From contig JTDE01000703.1 in NCBI GenBank assembly GCA_014338405.1, positions 44,145 through 108,144 on the forward strand: a stretch of 64,000 nt of DNA, written 5' to 3'. The notes below the pieces were generated by a model. It worked only from the letters and a program-made list of their open reading frames with translations, ran no database searches and was not told the DNA's origin. Shown piece by piece: positions 50,111 through 62,666 of the stretch (its first letter is position 1; each line of letters begins with the position of its first letter). Origin of the DNA: Paragonimus skrjabini miyazakii. Its lineage: Eukaryota > Platyhelminthes > Trematoda > Plagiorchiida > Troglotrematidae. The translations under genes and the position numbers were made by a program.

Positions 50111-51620
50111 CTATATCCAGGGAAGGGTCAGGTTCACGAACAGTTGTTTCTGAACACAGACAGCTGGCTTGAGGCGATCGATTGCGACCACTTCAGCAAA
50201 CCTCAGGAATCTTGAACTGGAATGATGCAACGGGATTCTGAATGCACAAGCTAGATCGATAGTGTGACTAGTGGTGAGGACTTTTCTTGCGATTAATGAA
50301 GCTGGCTGTTTACGCGTTTCAGCAATATAGGCGTTCTTCGGTAACATGGAATTTTGCACCCATTTGGGTAAACCTCCATTCACTCTCGAGCCCAAGTATC
50401 TCTCTGTTCTGCCTATGTAACTTTCTCCGCAGTTACGTACAAACTGGAAAACACAAATCGATATGCCACCAGTAGGCTGATCTCCTTTGACTGAAGACAC
50501 TGGTAACTTCTGGGTCCGAGAGAGTATACGGAGTTCAGCTGCACTGAACGTTCGCTTAATTCAATTCCTCAACCGCCATGTTGTTTTATGCATTATATGA
50601 TCACCCATTAAAGGTAGCCCCCGTATAATCTTTTTTTTCTATAGTGACCATCTCTTCGGGTGGTACTTTTTGTCTACTGTGCATACCTGAAAACCTTCTG
50701 GGGTAACCATTTGATTATAGGACAGAAGTAATCAAATCTTATTCTTCCGCGAGACTGTCATACGAACAGATTCAACTTGCTCGTTTGAACAGACTATTCA
50801 CTAGTGTTCGTTTTTGTTGGACTGGTGTGAAGCTACTGAAGTTTAAGTATTTACCGGACCACGTGGATTTCCTATAGATAGCTCTTCTAACCGAGCCATG
50901 TTTTCGACGACTTATGAGTATAATTGAAAACGGCAGACAGCTGTTGGTCTCAAATTCATAATTAACCTTCAAGCTAGAGTGAATTATTTAAGCGTTGCAC
51001 CAGGTTATCAATCACCTATTTAAACTGATTGAATATCAATGTGTCATCGACATAACGCTTATAATATGACACGTTTCCTATCTCCATAGCTAGCCGTTTC
51101 TCAATTTTTACTATGAAACAGCCCGCTAAGATGGGACCTAGTGGACTTCCCGTGGCTGCTCCATCTATTTGACGGTAGGACTGCTCAAGAAAATGGAATC
51201 CGATATTCTTAGTAAAGAGTAGCAAAGCTCCCTCAATATGTCGATCGGAAGTGGCAACGAAATGTGGCTTATTTTAACGAGCTCACAAATATAGTCAATC
51301 GTTTTACACAGAAAGACGTTTTTGAACAATGATTGAACGTCTACAGAACACATCAGTTCATTAAAACAGTTAAGTTTGTCCAAGTCACTGATCACTTCGA
51401 AAGCATCTTTGGTGGAATATGCCTGAAACTTCTGTTTCAGTGGAGTTAGAATAGTAACTAACCAGCGCCGCAACTTATGGTATGGGGAGTTGGTCACTGC
51501 CAAAATTGGCTGAAGCGGCATCCCAGGCTTAAGTATCTACTGCAAGCCCTACAGCCGGGGGGGTTGGCAATCCATACGGTTTGAGGGATATATAGGTTAC
51601 TTCATCAGTAATGTTTTAAT
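50111..51620 (-). pseudogene. Penelope-like element, RT and GIY-YIG endonuclease, broken
   Basis: Read down the minus strand. YGLP (about 51582) and, after a frameshift, KPGMPLQPILAVTNSPYHKL begin the reverse transcriptase. Motif A CSVDVQSLFKNV follows. Then, in another frame (51016-51225), come GAATGSPLGP and YVDD at residues 58-61, with the catalytic Asp residues still present. A stop after FNQFK (51016) interrupts it. The frame 50772-50972 has IYRKSTWSGKYLNF and RTLVNSLFKRA of the thumb. NGYP is readable near 50700. The last frame (50111-50500) has the endonuclease YIGRTERYLGSR and ends in LTLPWI. In this frame the first Cys of the usual C-x-C pair is Arg22. Several stops and frame changes make it inactive, but the domain order is complete from RT to endonuclease. 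The N-terminal region is not recognised. Confidence 0.85.
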
Positions 51621-53068
51621 GAGTGCCCTTAAAAACACACTGTCTGTCATTTTGTCGTGGTTAATTTTACATTCTGGTAATTAAAAAGGCTCTACTAAAC
51701 TCATGAGTAAATAAATTTGAGTACTTCAATCAGTGACGATTCGTGCGGCAAGGTATAAAATATGTTATTGCTATAGTCCATACATGTATTAATGTGATTA
51801 ACTGAAATGGTGGCACTCTTCATAATTTTGTTGCGAGATGCATTTTGGTGTTTTCTCGTTCCCGTTTTTAAAGCCTGTCAACATACACGTTCCCAAATGT
51901 TAGAATAGCAAGCAAGCTTGCATCAGTTTACGTTTATCACGATAGGAAACTTTTCCTGTCATTTGCCACAATAAGTGAGCTAAATTTTATTGTCAGTCTG
52001 CTGAAACCTAGACAAAAGCAGTCAGGCAACCAGGCACGAACATTCTGTTGTATGTGATTGACATTTTTGGCGTCATCGTAAATAAGCTAGATTAAATCAT
52101 CAAGGTGTGAACCCGTTTTTAGTTCGGCGTTCTGTCCATTACTCCACATTCTGTGTAAGTTGATTTTATTCTCGCACACGTTGATTATTTTTGCAATACT
52201 CCGATCATTTGCTCCCATGGTTGCTCATTTTGGTCCACATTATGTGTGATGTCATCATTGGCTCTTATTTCAACCTAACCACCACCCTAAGTAAATCATT
52301 AGCCAATAATTCAAAAAACTATTTAGACCCTCTACTTTACTTAGGCCCCAAAGTTGATCTATGTCCAATTGTGAACTGCCACTGGAAAAAAGAATTCACT
52401 AACCCATGTAATCGATATGAGGTACGTTAGATTACATTTCAGTATCAACCTCCAAATCCGTCTTCTTATAGGGTGAATGTCCTTGTCATGAAATAATTGA
52501 AGCTCAATAAATCTCATCGTATTATTCACACTGTTTGTGAACAACTGTTTTGTGTCTTAGACTGTATACAGCTATGAAATGCTTCCAAGTTGTATTATAT
52601 TAAAAGGCTGCAGCGTAATATCCCATAAAACAGTACTTATTCTGGCAAGCTGTAAACTGTTAGTAACTTTCACATCATTGTCAGGTGGAAATTTCTTAAC
52701 TGGAAGTAATTAGTCTAGAGCACACCTGAAGTGATTGAACATCTGTGATTTAGAAAACACGTCAAGTGTGAAGTTTCACACCTTGTGCTAAAGTCCCGTC
52801 AGAACAAATGAACAGGTTACGTATTTGGGAACAGTTGGGGTGATCAGCACGCAACTTGATATATCTATCCCTACTTAGCAAATCACGGGTTAAAAGTTCG
52901 ATTATATTGATTTAAACCATTTTCGGTTAGTCGAATCCGGTTAACTGGTGGCTTGTGGGAAAGATATATAATTGATACAAATTTTCTAAGTATTTTGGGT
53001 TTAAGGCCATCACAGAAAGAGGGGATTTAAAATATGTAAAAATAAGGTAGAGATTGATTGGTAAGTTG
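51621..53068. other. Region with no recognised gene
   Basis: Sequence upstream (minus sense) of the Penelope-like element; its N-terminal coding part could not be read. Otherwise frames of 61-79 codons, unrecognised. Confidence 0.4.
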
Positions 53069-53091
53069 GTTAGTTGGCCAACCCAACTAAC
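53069..53091. other. Short perfect hairpin
   Basis: GTTAGTTGG (53069-53077) pairs perfectly with CCAACTAAC (53083-53091) across a five-base loop. It lies in a patch with several related GTTGG/CCAAC words and a following AGGTAGTTGACC. No T run follows and no gene is adjacent, so a terminator role is not suggested. Confidence 0.5.
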
Positions 53092-55024
53092 TAGGTAGTT
53101 GACCTAATTCGACCTACGGTCAATCAGCAACATGTAGCACAGAAGTTTAAACCAGTATTTGTGTTCAGGGTATACGTGATCTTTATGTTTCTGATAATCC
53201 ATAAAACGAAAGCTTTCTGTGCAGTTCTAAATAACCGTCTCCATTCTGACCAGTTGCTAGTTCTATTAATTTTACCAACATTTTTGTGGGATCACCGGAA
53301 CTATTGAAACAGGTATATATCTGCGCAAGTGTATTCCTCGATAGTCTATTTATCACCAGTGTTTTTGCGATAACCTTAAGCATTGTAGAGTGATCAGTTA
53401 CATCAAGGTACCATTCAGTATTGTAGCAAACAGTTAGTTTATACTAATACTGCCTCTGTGTTGTCCTATTTCCATTTTTGTCTATAGGTCAGACAATTCA
53501 CTCTGACAATGTAGTCGTCTGGGTTATTACTGCCTAAGCAAACTAAATTGCAAATGTTCGTGTTACCAATGAAACCGGTTAGAGTTCGGTTATATCCTCA
53601 CAAATATAGTGAGCAATCAAAAGTTCTCAGTGGTTCTGCTTTTCAGGCTGATCATTACGAACTTCAATCTGAATTATCTACTACAACACAGTAATCCATG
53701 TATCTGGGGAGAACGAAATCAACCGATTTCTTCATTCTACCTTATAGTGGGTTTAGATATTTATTAGAAGAACACAACTTGGATGTTCACAACAGAATTT
53801 CGGATTCTCGCCGGATGCTGAATTAATCCTCATCAACGCTCCCGTTCACGAAAGTGTTGATCAGTGTCAACTTTCCAGTAGTCATGATTAACGAACCAAT
53901 TTTCAGTTGTACTTACTTGAAACAAACTGACAACAAAACTGACACTATAACGAAATTGCAATCGATCAGCTATATTGCTGAACGGACTGTTCGAAAAATG
54001 ATTCGCGTATTATGTTTCATTCAGCAAACAACGCAAAAAATTTTCATTATACAGCTTTTGATATGTACGTGAGATCGAGTGGTTAAATAAAAGGTTGGCC
54101 AACTGGGGCTTAATGCCAATAAATGTTTCCGAAACGATAATCGGTCGATTTTAGAGTTGGAATGGTTTAGTATGTTGGCCGAACAGTTGAACGAGCCTAG
54201 TATAATGGAGACGACGATATCACAATTTGCAAGAATATCAAAACTCGTGCGAAACTACACGTTTCTGACCACCTTTTATTTGTAAGCTATGTTTTTTTAC
54301 ACTTTTGTTAGACTTATCAACTAGAGTCACGCTTACTGAATTTTATGATCTTTTTCCAAAAATAGACGAAGTTTCAGTCCGATTTTTTGCCTCTTAATTT
54401 TTCGTTATCGTGGTAGCGACCTCTAACTAGTGTGTTTCCATGATTGTTTTTTGTAATATTTTCTAGTTTGCTGTTTGACCTATTAATGAACAGTATGCTT
54501 TCGCCATACAGACGAAGTTAACTGCATCATGGACTTGTGAAGATACGATGTACTGTTATCCGGCCATACCATACGAACTTATGTTAATGATTTCTGTCTT
54601 CAAGTTGAAATCGAGGAAACATTGTTTCGAATGAAATGTTTTTATTAAAGTTGTGAGAAAATATTATCCTTATGTACAGTAAAATTCATACTTCTTACAT
54701 ATGTACAAGAAATCAGTCAGTGTTGGCTAATACTTAACCACTGACCAACATTCAAAGAATTATTTTCAAAAACATATATGGATAACTAAATTTCATTGAT
54801 TAACGTAATACTCAATGTATGCATCTATGCTATTGAAGACTACCATAGCCATTCGAGCAGTTATTCTACCATTCAGCTTTGTAGCTGTTAGTCTATTCCC
54901 AGTGAGTAATACAGTGTACTGAACCACTGTATTAAAAATCTACATTCCAGTTATTTACTTGACATCCTAATATTCTTATGAGCCGTACGGGAAGTTGGTT
55001 TATATGAAATGAGCATCATTTAAA
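53092..55024. other. Region with no recognised gene
   Basis: Frames of 66 and 72 codons only, unrecognised. Strongly AT-rich. Confidence 0.4.
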
Positions 55025-55141
55025 AGTGATCGGCTCTATCGCATTCCCATCAGTTTTCCAGTCGACCCATTTCGAAAAGAAGCGCTATACTCCAGTTTCG
55101 TCTGCATTAGAGTTCGTCAGTAGCGCATATGTTTGCCACGG
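55025..55141 (-). repeat. SINE fragment, minus strand, left arm of an inverted pair
   Basis: On the minus strand: CCGTGGCAAACATATGCGC (just after the B box), a body with CGAAACTGGAGTATAGCGCT, then CTTTTCGAAATGGGTCGACT, GGAAAACTGATGGGAATGCG and ATAGAGCCGATCACT. The tRNA-like head is cut off at the junction with the plus-strand copy. Confidence 0.6.
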
Positions 55142-55150
55142 TCAAATATG

Positions 55151-55300
55151 AGATCAGTGGCATAATGGCCAATAAGTTTTTCTTCATGAAAGCGTGATCG
55201 ATGTTTTAATTCTAGTCATGGCAAAGACTTGCACTAGTGGTGAACTCTTACAAGGGCAAAACTCGAGTATAGCGCCTCATTTCGAAAGTGAAGTGTCGAT
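55151..55300 (+). repeat. SINE fragment, plus strand, right arm of an inverted pair
   Basis: It starts at the A-box region (GATCAGTGGCATAATGGCC). A B-box-like AATTCTAGTC and CATGGCAAAG follow, then CTTACAAGGGCAAAACTCGAG, AGCGCCTCATTTCGAAAGTG and a decayed tail. Only about 9 bases separate it from the opposite copy. Confidence 0.6.
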
Positions 55301-58300
55301 GAAAGTGCCACAGCTGTAATCTGTTTTGAAATATAAAGGTTCTCCAAAACGCTACTTCCACATTGTTCAACGTCAGTTTTAGAAACCCCAAATTTGTGCT
55401 AACTTCTGTCCTCGTAAGTTTGTCACATTGATAGGGGCCAGAATTCCTCGAAGACTGAAATAGTTTCTTCATATCCGACCAAAAGGCTCCCCCATCATAC
55501 AAACTTACTACTCACATCCACTTAAGATAGTGTTACTATTTCGTTTACGTTCATACACATGACGTGCTATCCTGATGTACACGGTATATGAACGCGAGAA
55601 TATGAAGAATGACTTTTGATTTTAGCATTTCCTTTATGACGTCAGTATGAAATATGGTTGCTTTTTCACGTGACTTATCTTCAGCTCATAGACATATACT
55701 TGTTGTAGTGGTTGTTGTTTGTTCAATCACAATTTCACGATATTCAAAATTACTTTAAGGTCATTTGATAAACCACTGGATGGATACGATTTATGACTAA
55801 AGTTATCTAAGAAAACAGGAGAATATACATTGGTTTACGCTGGTTTTTAAGTGGACGGATGCGAACTAGTAGGTGGACAAATTCAGCGTACTTTTTGTTC
55901 GGCGGACAACAGCATGGTCGTGATGTTACTGGAGAATAGCACTTTTGGGAAATAGCTCATTGCGATTAGATCAACCGCAAATATCCATTAAATCTAATTT
56001 TATATTAAACATACTTCTGAAGATCTTAACCCACTTTCTACGACTAACCAATTAAACTCAAATAGCGCAATTTGCCTACCTGTTTCGCGTGCCAGTTTAA
56101 TGTTTGTTGTGAAACTTTCATCAGCAACTACTTGAAGTATGTTGTTGTATACTAAAAACTTAGAAATCAGATGGATGTAGATGAAAACTGGAAACTCCCT
56201 TTGAGTTTCGAAGCAGACCATAGAACGGTCATGGCATAGTTTGCTTGTCAAACTATTCATTGTTGTATTTAACGAAATAATCGAGAAACTGACAAGGGCG
56301 GAGTTTTGCTGACTAATGAAGGCAAAGGAAGCATGCACATAGTATTTTTTATATTGATTATGGCCATAACGAACGTAGATTTATGATGCAGTTTCGTTGC
56401 CAATAAAATGCGGTCACAGATAACGCCGGCCGATCAATTTAGCTCCGGATAATTTCTAAGGCCATTGTTATTAGTGTAAAATCAAAAACTGGTAGTTCGT
56501 TTACTGTTAGATTGAAGAGACTGATTGTTCTTGACGCAACAAACCATGGCAGAATGAATACTTGCCAAACATGTCTCCTCTGAGGTCTATTTGGGCTTTG
56601 TCTCAATATGTTTTGGTTTCATTCATTTTTGAATCGGATTGTTTGCAATAAATTATTTTTTAAATGATTTGGGGCATTATGCGGTCAGGTAACTGTTACT
56701 TGGTTGAAGTGGTTATGGTAATATTAGAATTTTAATAAACGATGGAGGAGACAATCTCATACATTTGAAGAATCATCCTTTAACGAGAAGACTTCTGTAG
56801 ATTATTTGAACCGGAGAAGCTTTATTTGACACATATTCTACATCTTTCGGTTAGATGTCATTTCCGTAAATAAGTGCCTTGTAAATCGAATATTGATTTT
56901 TATCCTTGGACAATTAATGGACATTTTGTAAACTAAACTTGAACCCGAATAAAAATGTAACTCCCTTGATTTTTCCAGACCAACTTGTTGTATCGGTAAC
57001 CAATTGTGAGCCAAACTTTCTATTAGCATTCATTGATATTAATGTTATATCTTCTAAGTATTCGATTAAGTAATAGTATTCAAAGTGTTACTAGACGTGG
57101 TCATGTTCATTTGTGTTGCAGCCCCACTCTCTTCATGTTGTCAACTATTACACTTGAAAATACGTACGTCTTCCAGTTAGAATTTGACGTCAATGCATAC
57201 CCGCAATGAGGAATATAAGTGAGACCAGATCGAACCCCGAGTTAATAAGCCATTTCATAACAAAACTGTCCAAACCTACAATATTCAGTTTGTCCAAACC
57301 ATTTTCACAAAAATATGTATTTGGATATTTTGAATAATGCAACTGATATTGGGTAATCCCAAAATCTAAGACATTTTTTATGCTGATTAAAAGAAAGTGT
57401 GTACAGTATCAACAGTCGTATCCAAATCCGGTGATGGTGAAACCTATTGATACAGACAATCTGGAAAACAAACGGTTAATGATGCATTTGTCGAGAACAT
57501 TACCAAAACTACACTAATAAAGCACTGACAGCCACCATTTTGCAGTATTTTAAAATAGTATGCAATCAGATAAATGCACAATGTATTCGACCAAACAGTT
57601 TTTGGTAGATCGATCAGATCCCTGAGTTAAGACGATAAGTCGGAAGGATTATCGAAGAATAGGACCGAATGGATTATAGTTATATACATGTTCCACTACC
57701 TTCTTTAGAGATCTCATTTTACAACCGATTTAGTGCTGAGGCAAATAATCACACTCCCAATATTCAGATTTGTATAGTATAATCTCATAGGGTGAACATT
57801 GGTATAATTATATTGGTTTCATTGCATACAGTAAATTCTCCAGATTTGTGGTCATTGTTTGGACAGTTGACTGATTTTATCGCGTCAGTGTTATGTAAAG
57901 AGATGAGATCAATTCTGGCATTTATCTAACACATGTTGTTGATGGTCAAGTGTTCAGACAAACGTTACCCGACATTTTTCGGCCCGTCACCAACTTGCAG
58001 ATTATTTTTGGGTCAACTTTGTTATGGACGTGACAACAACTTGAAATAGTTTTTACGACTTAGTGAACGGTTCATGTACAGTGGGGAACAATTAGTTGGA
58101 AAATCGGTTTATCCGTACAGTGTTGTGACTGGTCCCACTGAATCGGACTGAAATCATTTTCTATGTTTCTAATTAGATTTTAAGTATACACATAACTTAC
58201 CATGCTAAAACACGACATCTCATTATGTCATGTTTCAATGCCTTTTTCCAAAAATCTTGACTGGTTGCAACACTGCTTTGGAGAGTATCAAACCGGTGAA

Positions 58301-58904
58301 ACGAATAGTAATAGCCAAGTAAGTGAAATGAATTTGTTCGACTGAACCTGCGATGGCTGCAACTGATTTCGTTGGGATGGACATCATGACTGAATAAGAA
58401 GGGATGAGTCGAGTAATTATACGTCTAATATTCGTTCACAAGTTAAAAAAGCTATCTGTTACCAGACAAATTCGAAAACGTTGCTGTATTGATGAGATCT
58501 GATAGTTACTGGTGCATTCCGCTGTATAGCTCAGCCGTCCCTCTAAAAGCGCATATGTCCGTCTGCAATAAGCATAAACACAATCCTCTCTTGAGATGTG
58601 AATTGACCTACTGGTGATGGCTGATGTAGGTCAAGCGTGCTCGCCGACTTGCACTCGATGTGTTCGGCAGGTTCATTTAAACTAGCGGGACACAAACTGT
58701 TTGTTGGTGCCTAACAGAATCAGACAAAACGGATAGTGGAGTTGAATGAATAAAACTAACTCGATATACTTTTGCTTGATTTCATTTTTGTTCGAAGGGA
58801 CGGGCTACAAATTAGAAATAGTCCAAATGTAAATTACAGGAATTCCGAAATGCTTAACGGTCCAGTAACCAGGGCTGCGAACAGGAGTTAAATGGGTAGA
58901 TGAA
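55301..58904. other. Region with no recognised gene
   Basis: A 112-codon minus-strand frame (56000-56338) is the longest and is not recognised. A box-A-like TATAGCTCAGCCG at about 58523 has no matching B box at the usual distance. AT-rich throughout. Confidence 0.4.
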
Positions 58905-58980
58905 TCGAAATCTCGTAAAGCAGCGGGGTAAGAACGTTTTTCTTCATTCAAAACTCAAGGGTTACGGGTTCGATCCGCTG
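58905..58980 (+). repeat. tRNA-like sequence with perfect B box
   Basis: GGGTTCGATCC at 58966-58976 matches the polymerase III B-box consensus exactly. TAAAGCAGCGGGG at 58916-58928 is an A-box-like sequence about 40 bases upstream. A GTTTT/AAAAC stem between them could be a distorted anticodon arm with a nine-base loop. Acceptor-stem pairing was not found, so this is more likely a SINE head or tRNA relic than a tRNA gene. A 72-codon frame (58900-59118) runs through it and is not recognised. Confidence 0.35.
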
Positions 58981-59908
58981 ATCCCAGTCAGAATTGTTGA
59001 AACATTTTTCAGATTGAAAGTGGAAGTGGAACGTGTGTCGGAAGCTCGAACCATCGAACCTTCAGAAACGGCCCCACAACTTTACCATTCCGCTGCCCAT
59101 CCACAATCGACGGTTTGAACACCGTCAATCTCAACTGCTCCTATACACATACCTCACTGGTCAAATTGTCGTACTGTGTGCCTTGTATAAATATTCCCAT
59201 GTCCCAGTTACATTAAACACTGACCAAACCTTTGTCACATTGTTATAGGTAACATATTCTGAATTGATACTACGAACTGTTATTTGAGCCCATCCCCCTT
59301 CGTGCTTATTTGGTATTGCCCCATTGAATTGTTTAGGCCACAGCGTTATTGACTAATACTTACTAACGATTAAATTCTGTGCTGACAGTTCACTTGGTTG
59401 TAAGTTGTACAATTTGCTAACCATTGCTTATTTATGTAAAGAACCAGTTTCATCAGGGTAATCCTTCGATATTCTGTATTGTTCTGCTCCTATTCACGAG
59501 GTTTATAGCTGCGTCGATAAATTATGTATAACTGTGAATCCTGACTGACTGTGGACGATCTTTATACCATTGATCCACCTAACGAAAGGGCAAACCAGGT
59601 TGACATACCTAGCCTTTCATTCTGAGGGTTCATCATTTCATGTGTTTATGTCAGTTAGACATTGTGATTTTCACAAAGGAAACACTGTATCTATATTATT
59701 CAAAGTCTAATGAAGATCCTTCATCGGCAGATCCGATAAACTTCAAAATCGGACAATATACAACCGATTAGAGGCAAAGAGTGTATACATTTTATTTTGA
59801 ATCATTAGTTTTATTTTCAGTGGAATTAAACATCCCATGATTGGTTAGATAAGTAAATGACGATTCAGGCTGACTAAGTAGAATGTTAGCAATGTGTATT
59901 TTTTTCAG
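58981..59908. other. Region with no recognised gene
   Basis: After an acceptor-like CATTTTTCAG (about 59010), one frame is open to 59118 and another from 59033 to 59248; neither is recognised. They may belong to the element headed by the tRNA-like sequence. Confidence 0.35.
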
Positions 59909-60030
59909 GATTTATGCGATCATCCAACCGTATAGGATGATCACTTGCGAGCTTGAACGAACACTTTCTTGCGCAAGTTCAGAAGGTCAGCTCTTTATTG
60001 GCATATCCTCGTGCTCCTCAGATGAACGAT
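59909..60030 (+). CDS. Possible internal exon, unrecognised
   Basis: An acceptor-like sequence (GTGTATTTTTTTCAG ending at 59908) and a donor-like GTGAGT (from 60031) bound 122 bases. One frame (codons from 59910) is open right through and beyond to a stop at 60078-60080. A second frame is open from about 59941. The frames compete and neither product is recognised, so coding status is unresolved. Confidence 0.15.
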
Positions 60031-61540
60031 GTGAGTGGGGGATTGATACTTTTCTACTTGTGTCGGAAATTCTGCATTAAAACGATAAGTACTCATAGAC
60101 AGTTTTGCATCTCTTCATCTCTCACTCCCAACACACGAGGACACTAGACTGTTTCAGTGATACTTCGAGTTCTACTCGTTCACGCGTCTTATTCAATCAA
60201 CGGGAATAACCACCTTGAGCCAGTATCGTTTGTGCTCGATGGTATACAGTTTAGGAAGAACTTGGGCAAGAGTTCCAGAATGATCAGAATGTATGTTTAC
60301 TGAAGGTCACTAACGTGCGCCAACCTTACAAGACAGAAAGATATCATAGATGGATGATACCGCTCGAACACATTCTACAAAATACAAATGTGAATTACTC
60401 AAATTTCGGTTGAACGTAATGACGGTAGAGCGGCAAATACAAACATCCAAAGTTTCTCTATTGGAGGAGGGTTATCGACTGACGCAAACATGTGGTGTCC
60501 AGTTGTGGACGGAGAGAATCCGGTCAGTGATTCGATCCTATGGGTTACCTGCAGTCAAACCGGCAAGGCCATTCTTGTCAGCTTATCGCTCCGCAGGGAG
60601 GCGAATGCCCCCAACTAGCGGCGTTTCGCAATTCCTCAGTCAGCGCTGCAACGGGTTTATAAGAAAAGTCTGGCCGACTTGATTAAAATAGACCCGCCTA
60701 CTCTGACAAGTGAACTGGAGACACAGACACACCCACTTAAGGGTGGCAGTGGTAACCGCATGAAGGACTTTCAGGACTACTTTTGGGTCCAACACCAACG
60801 TGAAATTTGATAACTCTTTTGACGGACAATTTGCTAAAGACGAATCTTCCATCTTACTGTCTGAGTCTGTGGCGTACTTACACTGATTAGATTTTTACGA
60901 CACAAATGGATATGTTCCACCTCAAATTGGCCGCTTCATTGAATAAAGCCATTTGTTATTCGTCACGGAGTTGCATGTTCTCAACAGAACCACTTGTTTC
61001 CGTTTTCAATTTTGCTTTATAGATATTCCATCACTGTAGTTTCAATATTACCTTCGCTTTTGGCTACTCAACGATGTTCTCTTAATTGATCATGCGAACT
61101 GACGTGTTTAAGCTGGTCAGCTGGCCGGAGGAAAACTCAGGAGCGTTGAACGTTTTCAGTTTTCCTTCGTCACAATGAAAGGTAACAACTTTCATCGAAC
61201 GATCACAACCCCAGTGTAAAACGAATGCCTTACCTCGAGTCCTGACAAAACCTTCGGTATCACGCTGAGTTTCATGCCATTTATTGCTTCCAGTAATTCA
61301 GACTTACAAGTAGTTAAAGATTATATTGCTATCCGATCAGCCGACACCCTTATGCAAATTAGTTGTAATACATTTACGTGACGATAGCACAATTTAACAT
61401 GCAGGCCAAATTAATTCTACCGTATTCATCAACATGAATTCGCTGGAAAACTTTCCTGGACCCCAATAGTCCCTTCAGTTTTCACGTTTGTAAAGTTGTA
61501 AGCACATTCTCAGCCAGATTCCTTAATTCATATTAATTTC
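60031..61540. other. Region with no recognised gene
   Basis: A 110-codon plus-strand frame (60350-60682) has a basic, Arg-rich second half in a GC-richer patch (60500-60680) but no recognised motif. It is overlapped at its end by a 70-codon minus-strand frame. Confidence 0.35.
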
Positions 61541-61690
61541 AGGTTGAACATCACCTACATTTGATCGCAATTTCTGCATTCAGGTAGATTTTCAAGTCAG
61601 CCTGTTTCGAAAAAAATCCACCATACCAGAGTTTTGCTCTCGGTAAAGCTTGTCACTAGTGTACAATTGAGACTTCGACCTATCTCGGGA
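61541..61690 (-). repeat. SINE fragment, minus strand
   Basis: On the minus strand: AGCTTTACCGAGAGCAAAAC of the body, then TTTTTTTCGAAACAGGCTGA, CTTGAAAATCTACCTGAATG and ATTGCGATCAAATGTAGGTG, ending in TTCAACCT. The part nearest the head (61651-61690) is diverged. Confidence 0.6.
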
Positions 61691-61830
61691 GTCCTAAGCG
61701 CAGGGTTATCGATTGGAGTTAACCGGACACTTACTATGTCTCCTCTCGAGACGACCGAGCAACCTGATCATTACTCACGAACGAAAGTAGTTTAGCGTTC
61801 ACATATGATAATTTGGTCATGCCTAATGCG

Positions 61831-62077
61831 AGGTCAGTGGTGTAGTGGTGAATACAGTTGCCTTATGAAAACTTGGTCTGCGTTCTGGTCCTGGCCGTGG
61901 CAAGAATATGTATTACATACGAGCTTTAATGAGAGCAAAACTCGAGTCTAGTGCTTCTTTTTGAAAGAGGCCTGCTGGAGGTCTTTCTGAATGCAAACGC
62001 TGTGATCAAATATGAGTTATGCTCAACTTGAAAATAACCACACCTCCCACTACTCATTAGTAGTCCCTGTTGAGTTA
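61831..62077 (+). repeat. tRNA-derived SINE, near full length
   Basis: It starts AGGTCAGTGGTGTAGTGGTG (A-box region), with GCGTTCTGGTCCTGGCCGTG (B-box region) about 40 bases on. The body has GAGAGCAAAACTCGAGTCTA, then GTGCTTCTTTTTGAAAGAGG, a GAATGCAAACGCTGTGATCA block and TATGAGTTATGCTCAACTTG. A 3' end with ACTCATTAGTAGTCCC parallels the 27340 copy. This is the best model for the family in this window. A minus-strand fragment of the same family ends 140 bases upstream. Confidence 0.75.
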
Positions 62078-62666
62078 CTTACATTTCAATATTACTACGG
62101 CTTGATTGGAAATTGCAGTCTGTGTTACGGTGGAGGACCCTAATCAGACAGTACCAGAGCAGTGATCTTGTTTTAACAGAGCATTTCAGGCTACCTAGCT
62201 AAGGAGAAGTGAATACTGTTAACTGATGACTGTCTTAGTCTGCTTTTACTCCTGTCGCACACCTCTGAGCTTCTAAAATTAGTTTTTCCATTCCATTAAC
62301 TGCTTAACGTTCTATGATTTTTTCACGGTTGATTTTCGTTCCACCCTGTATTTTTTATCATGTCCGTGTATTGACCAAATAGTATGGCATATTCACTTGC
62401 TGAGGTTTTTCGATTGTACTAGTCTTTTTCAGGGGTTCGTTAAAAACGATGGGTTGGTATCATTCTTATTACATGTAGTTTGTCAACTACACAACAAGAA
62501 CGTTTTGTCCACCAAGGTTTATAACATGTGTATTTATTCACTTATTCCGCTGTATAATTCATGTGCAGAACAGCGACACTCGGCGACTTATTTGATGTTT
62601 AGTGTTTGATGTGAACTTCTACACACATTTTAAAAAGTGTTCCAAAAGAAAATCTTTTCTTTTCAG
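62078..62666. other. Region with no recognised gene
   Basis: One 70-codon frame (62397-62609, plus), unrecognised. The last 20 bases form a polypyrimidine tract and acceptor-like TTTTCTTTTCAG. Confidence 0.4.

Noticed and set aside
57215..57260. B-box-like GGGTTCGATCT on the minus strand
   Set aside because: No A box at a suitable distance on that strand.
58515..58560. Box-A-like TATAGCTCAGCCG
   Set aside because: No B box within 30-100 bases and no stem pairing.
60350..60682. 110-codon Arg-rich ORF as a possible LINE or host exon
   Set aside because: No RT, endonuclease or other motif could be matched.
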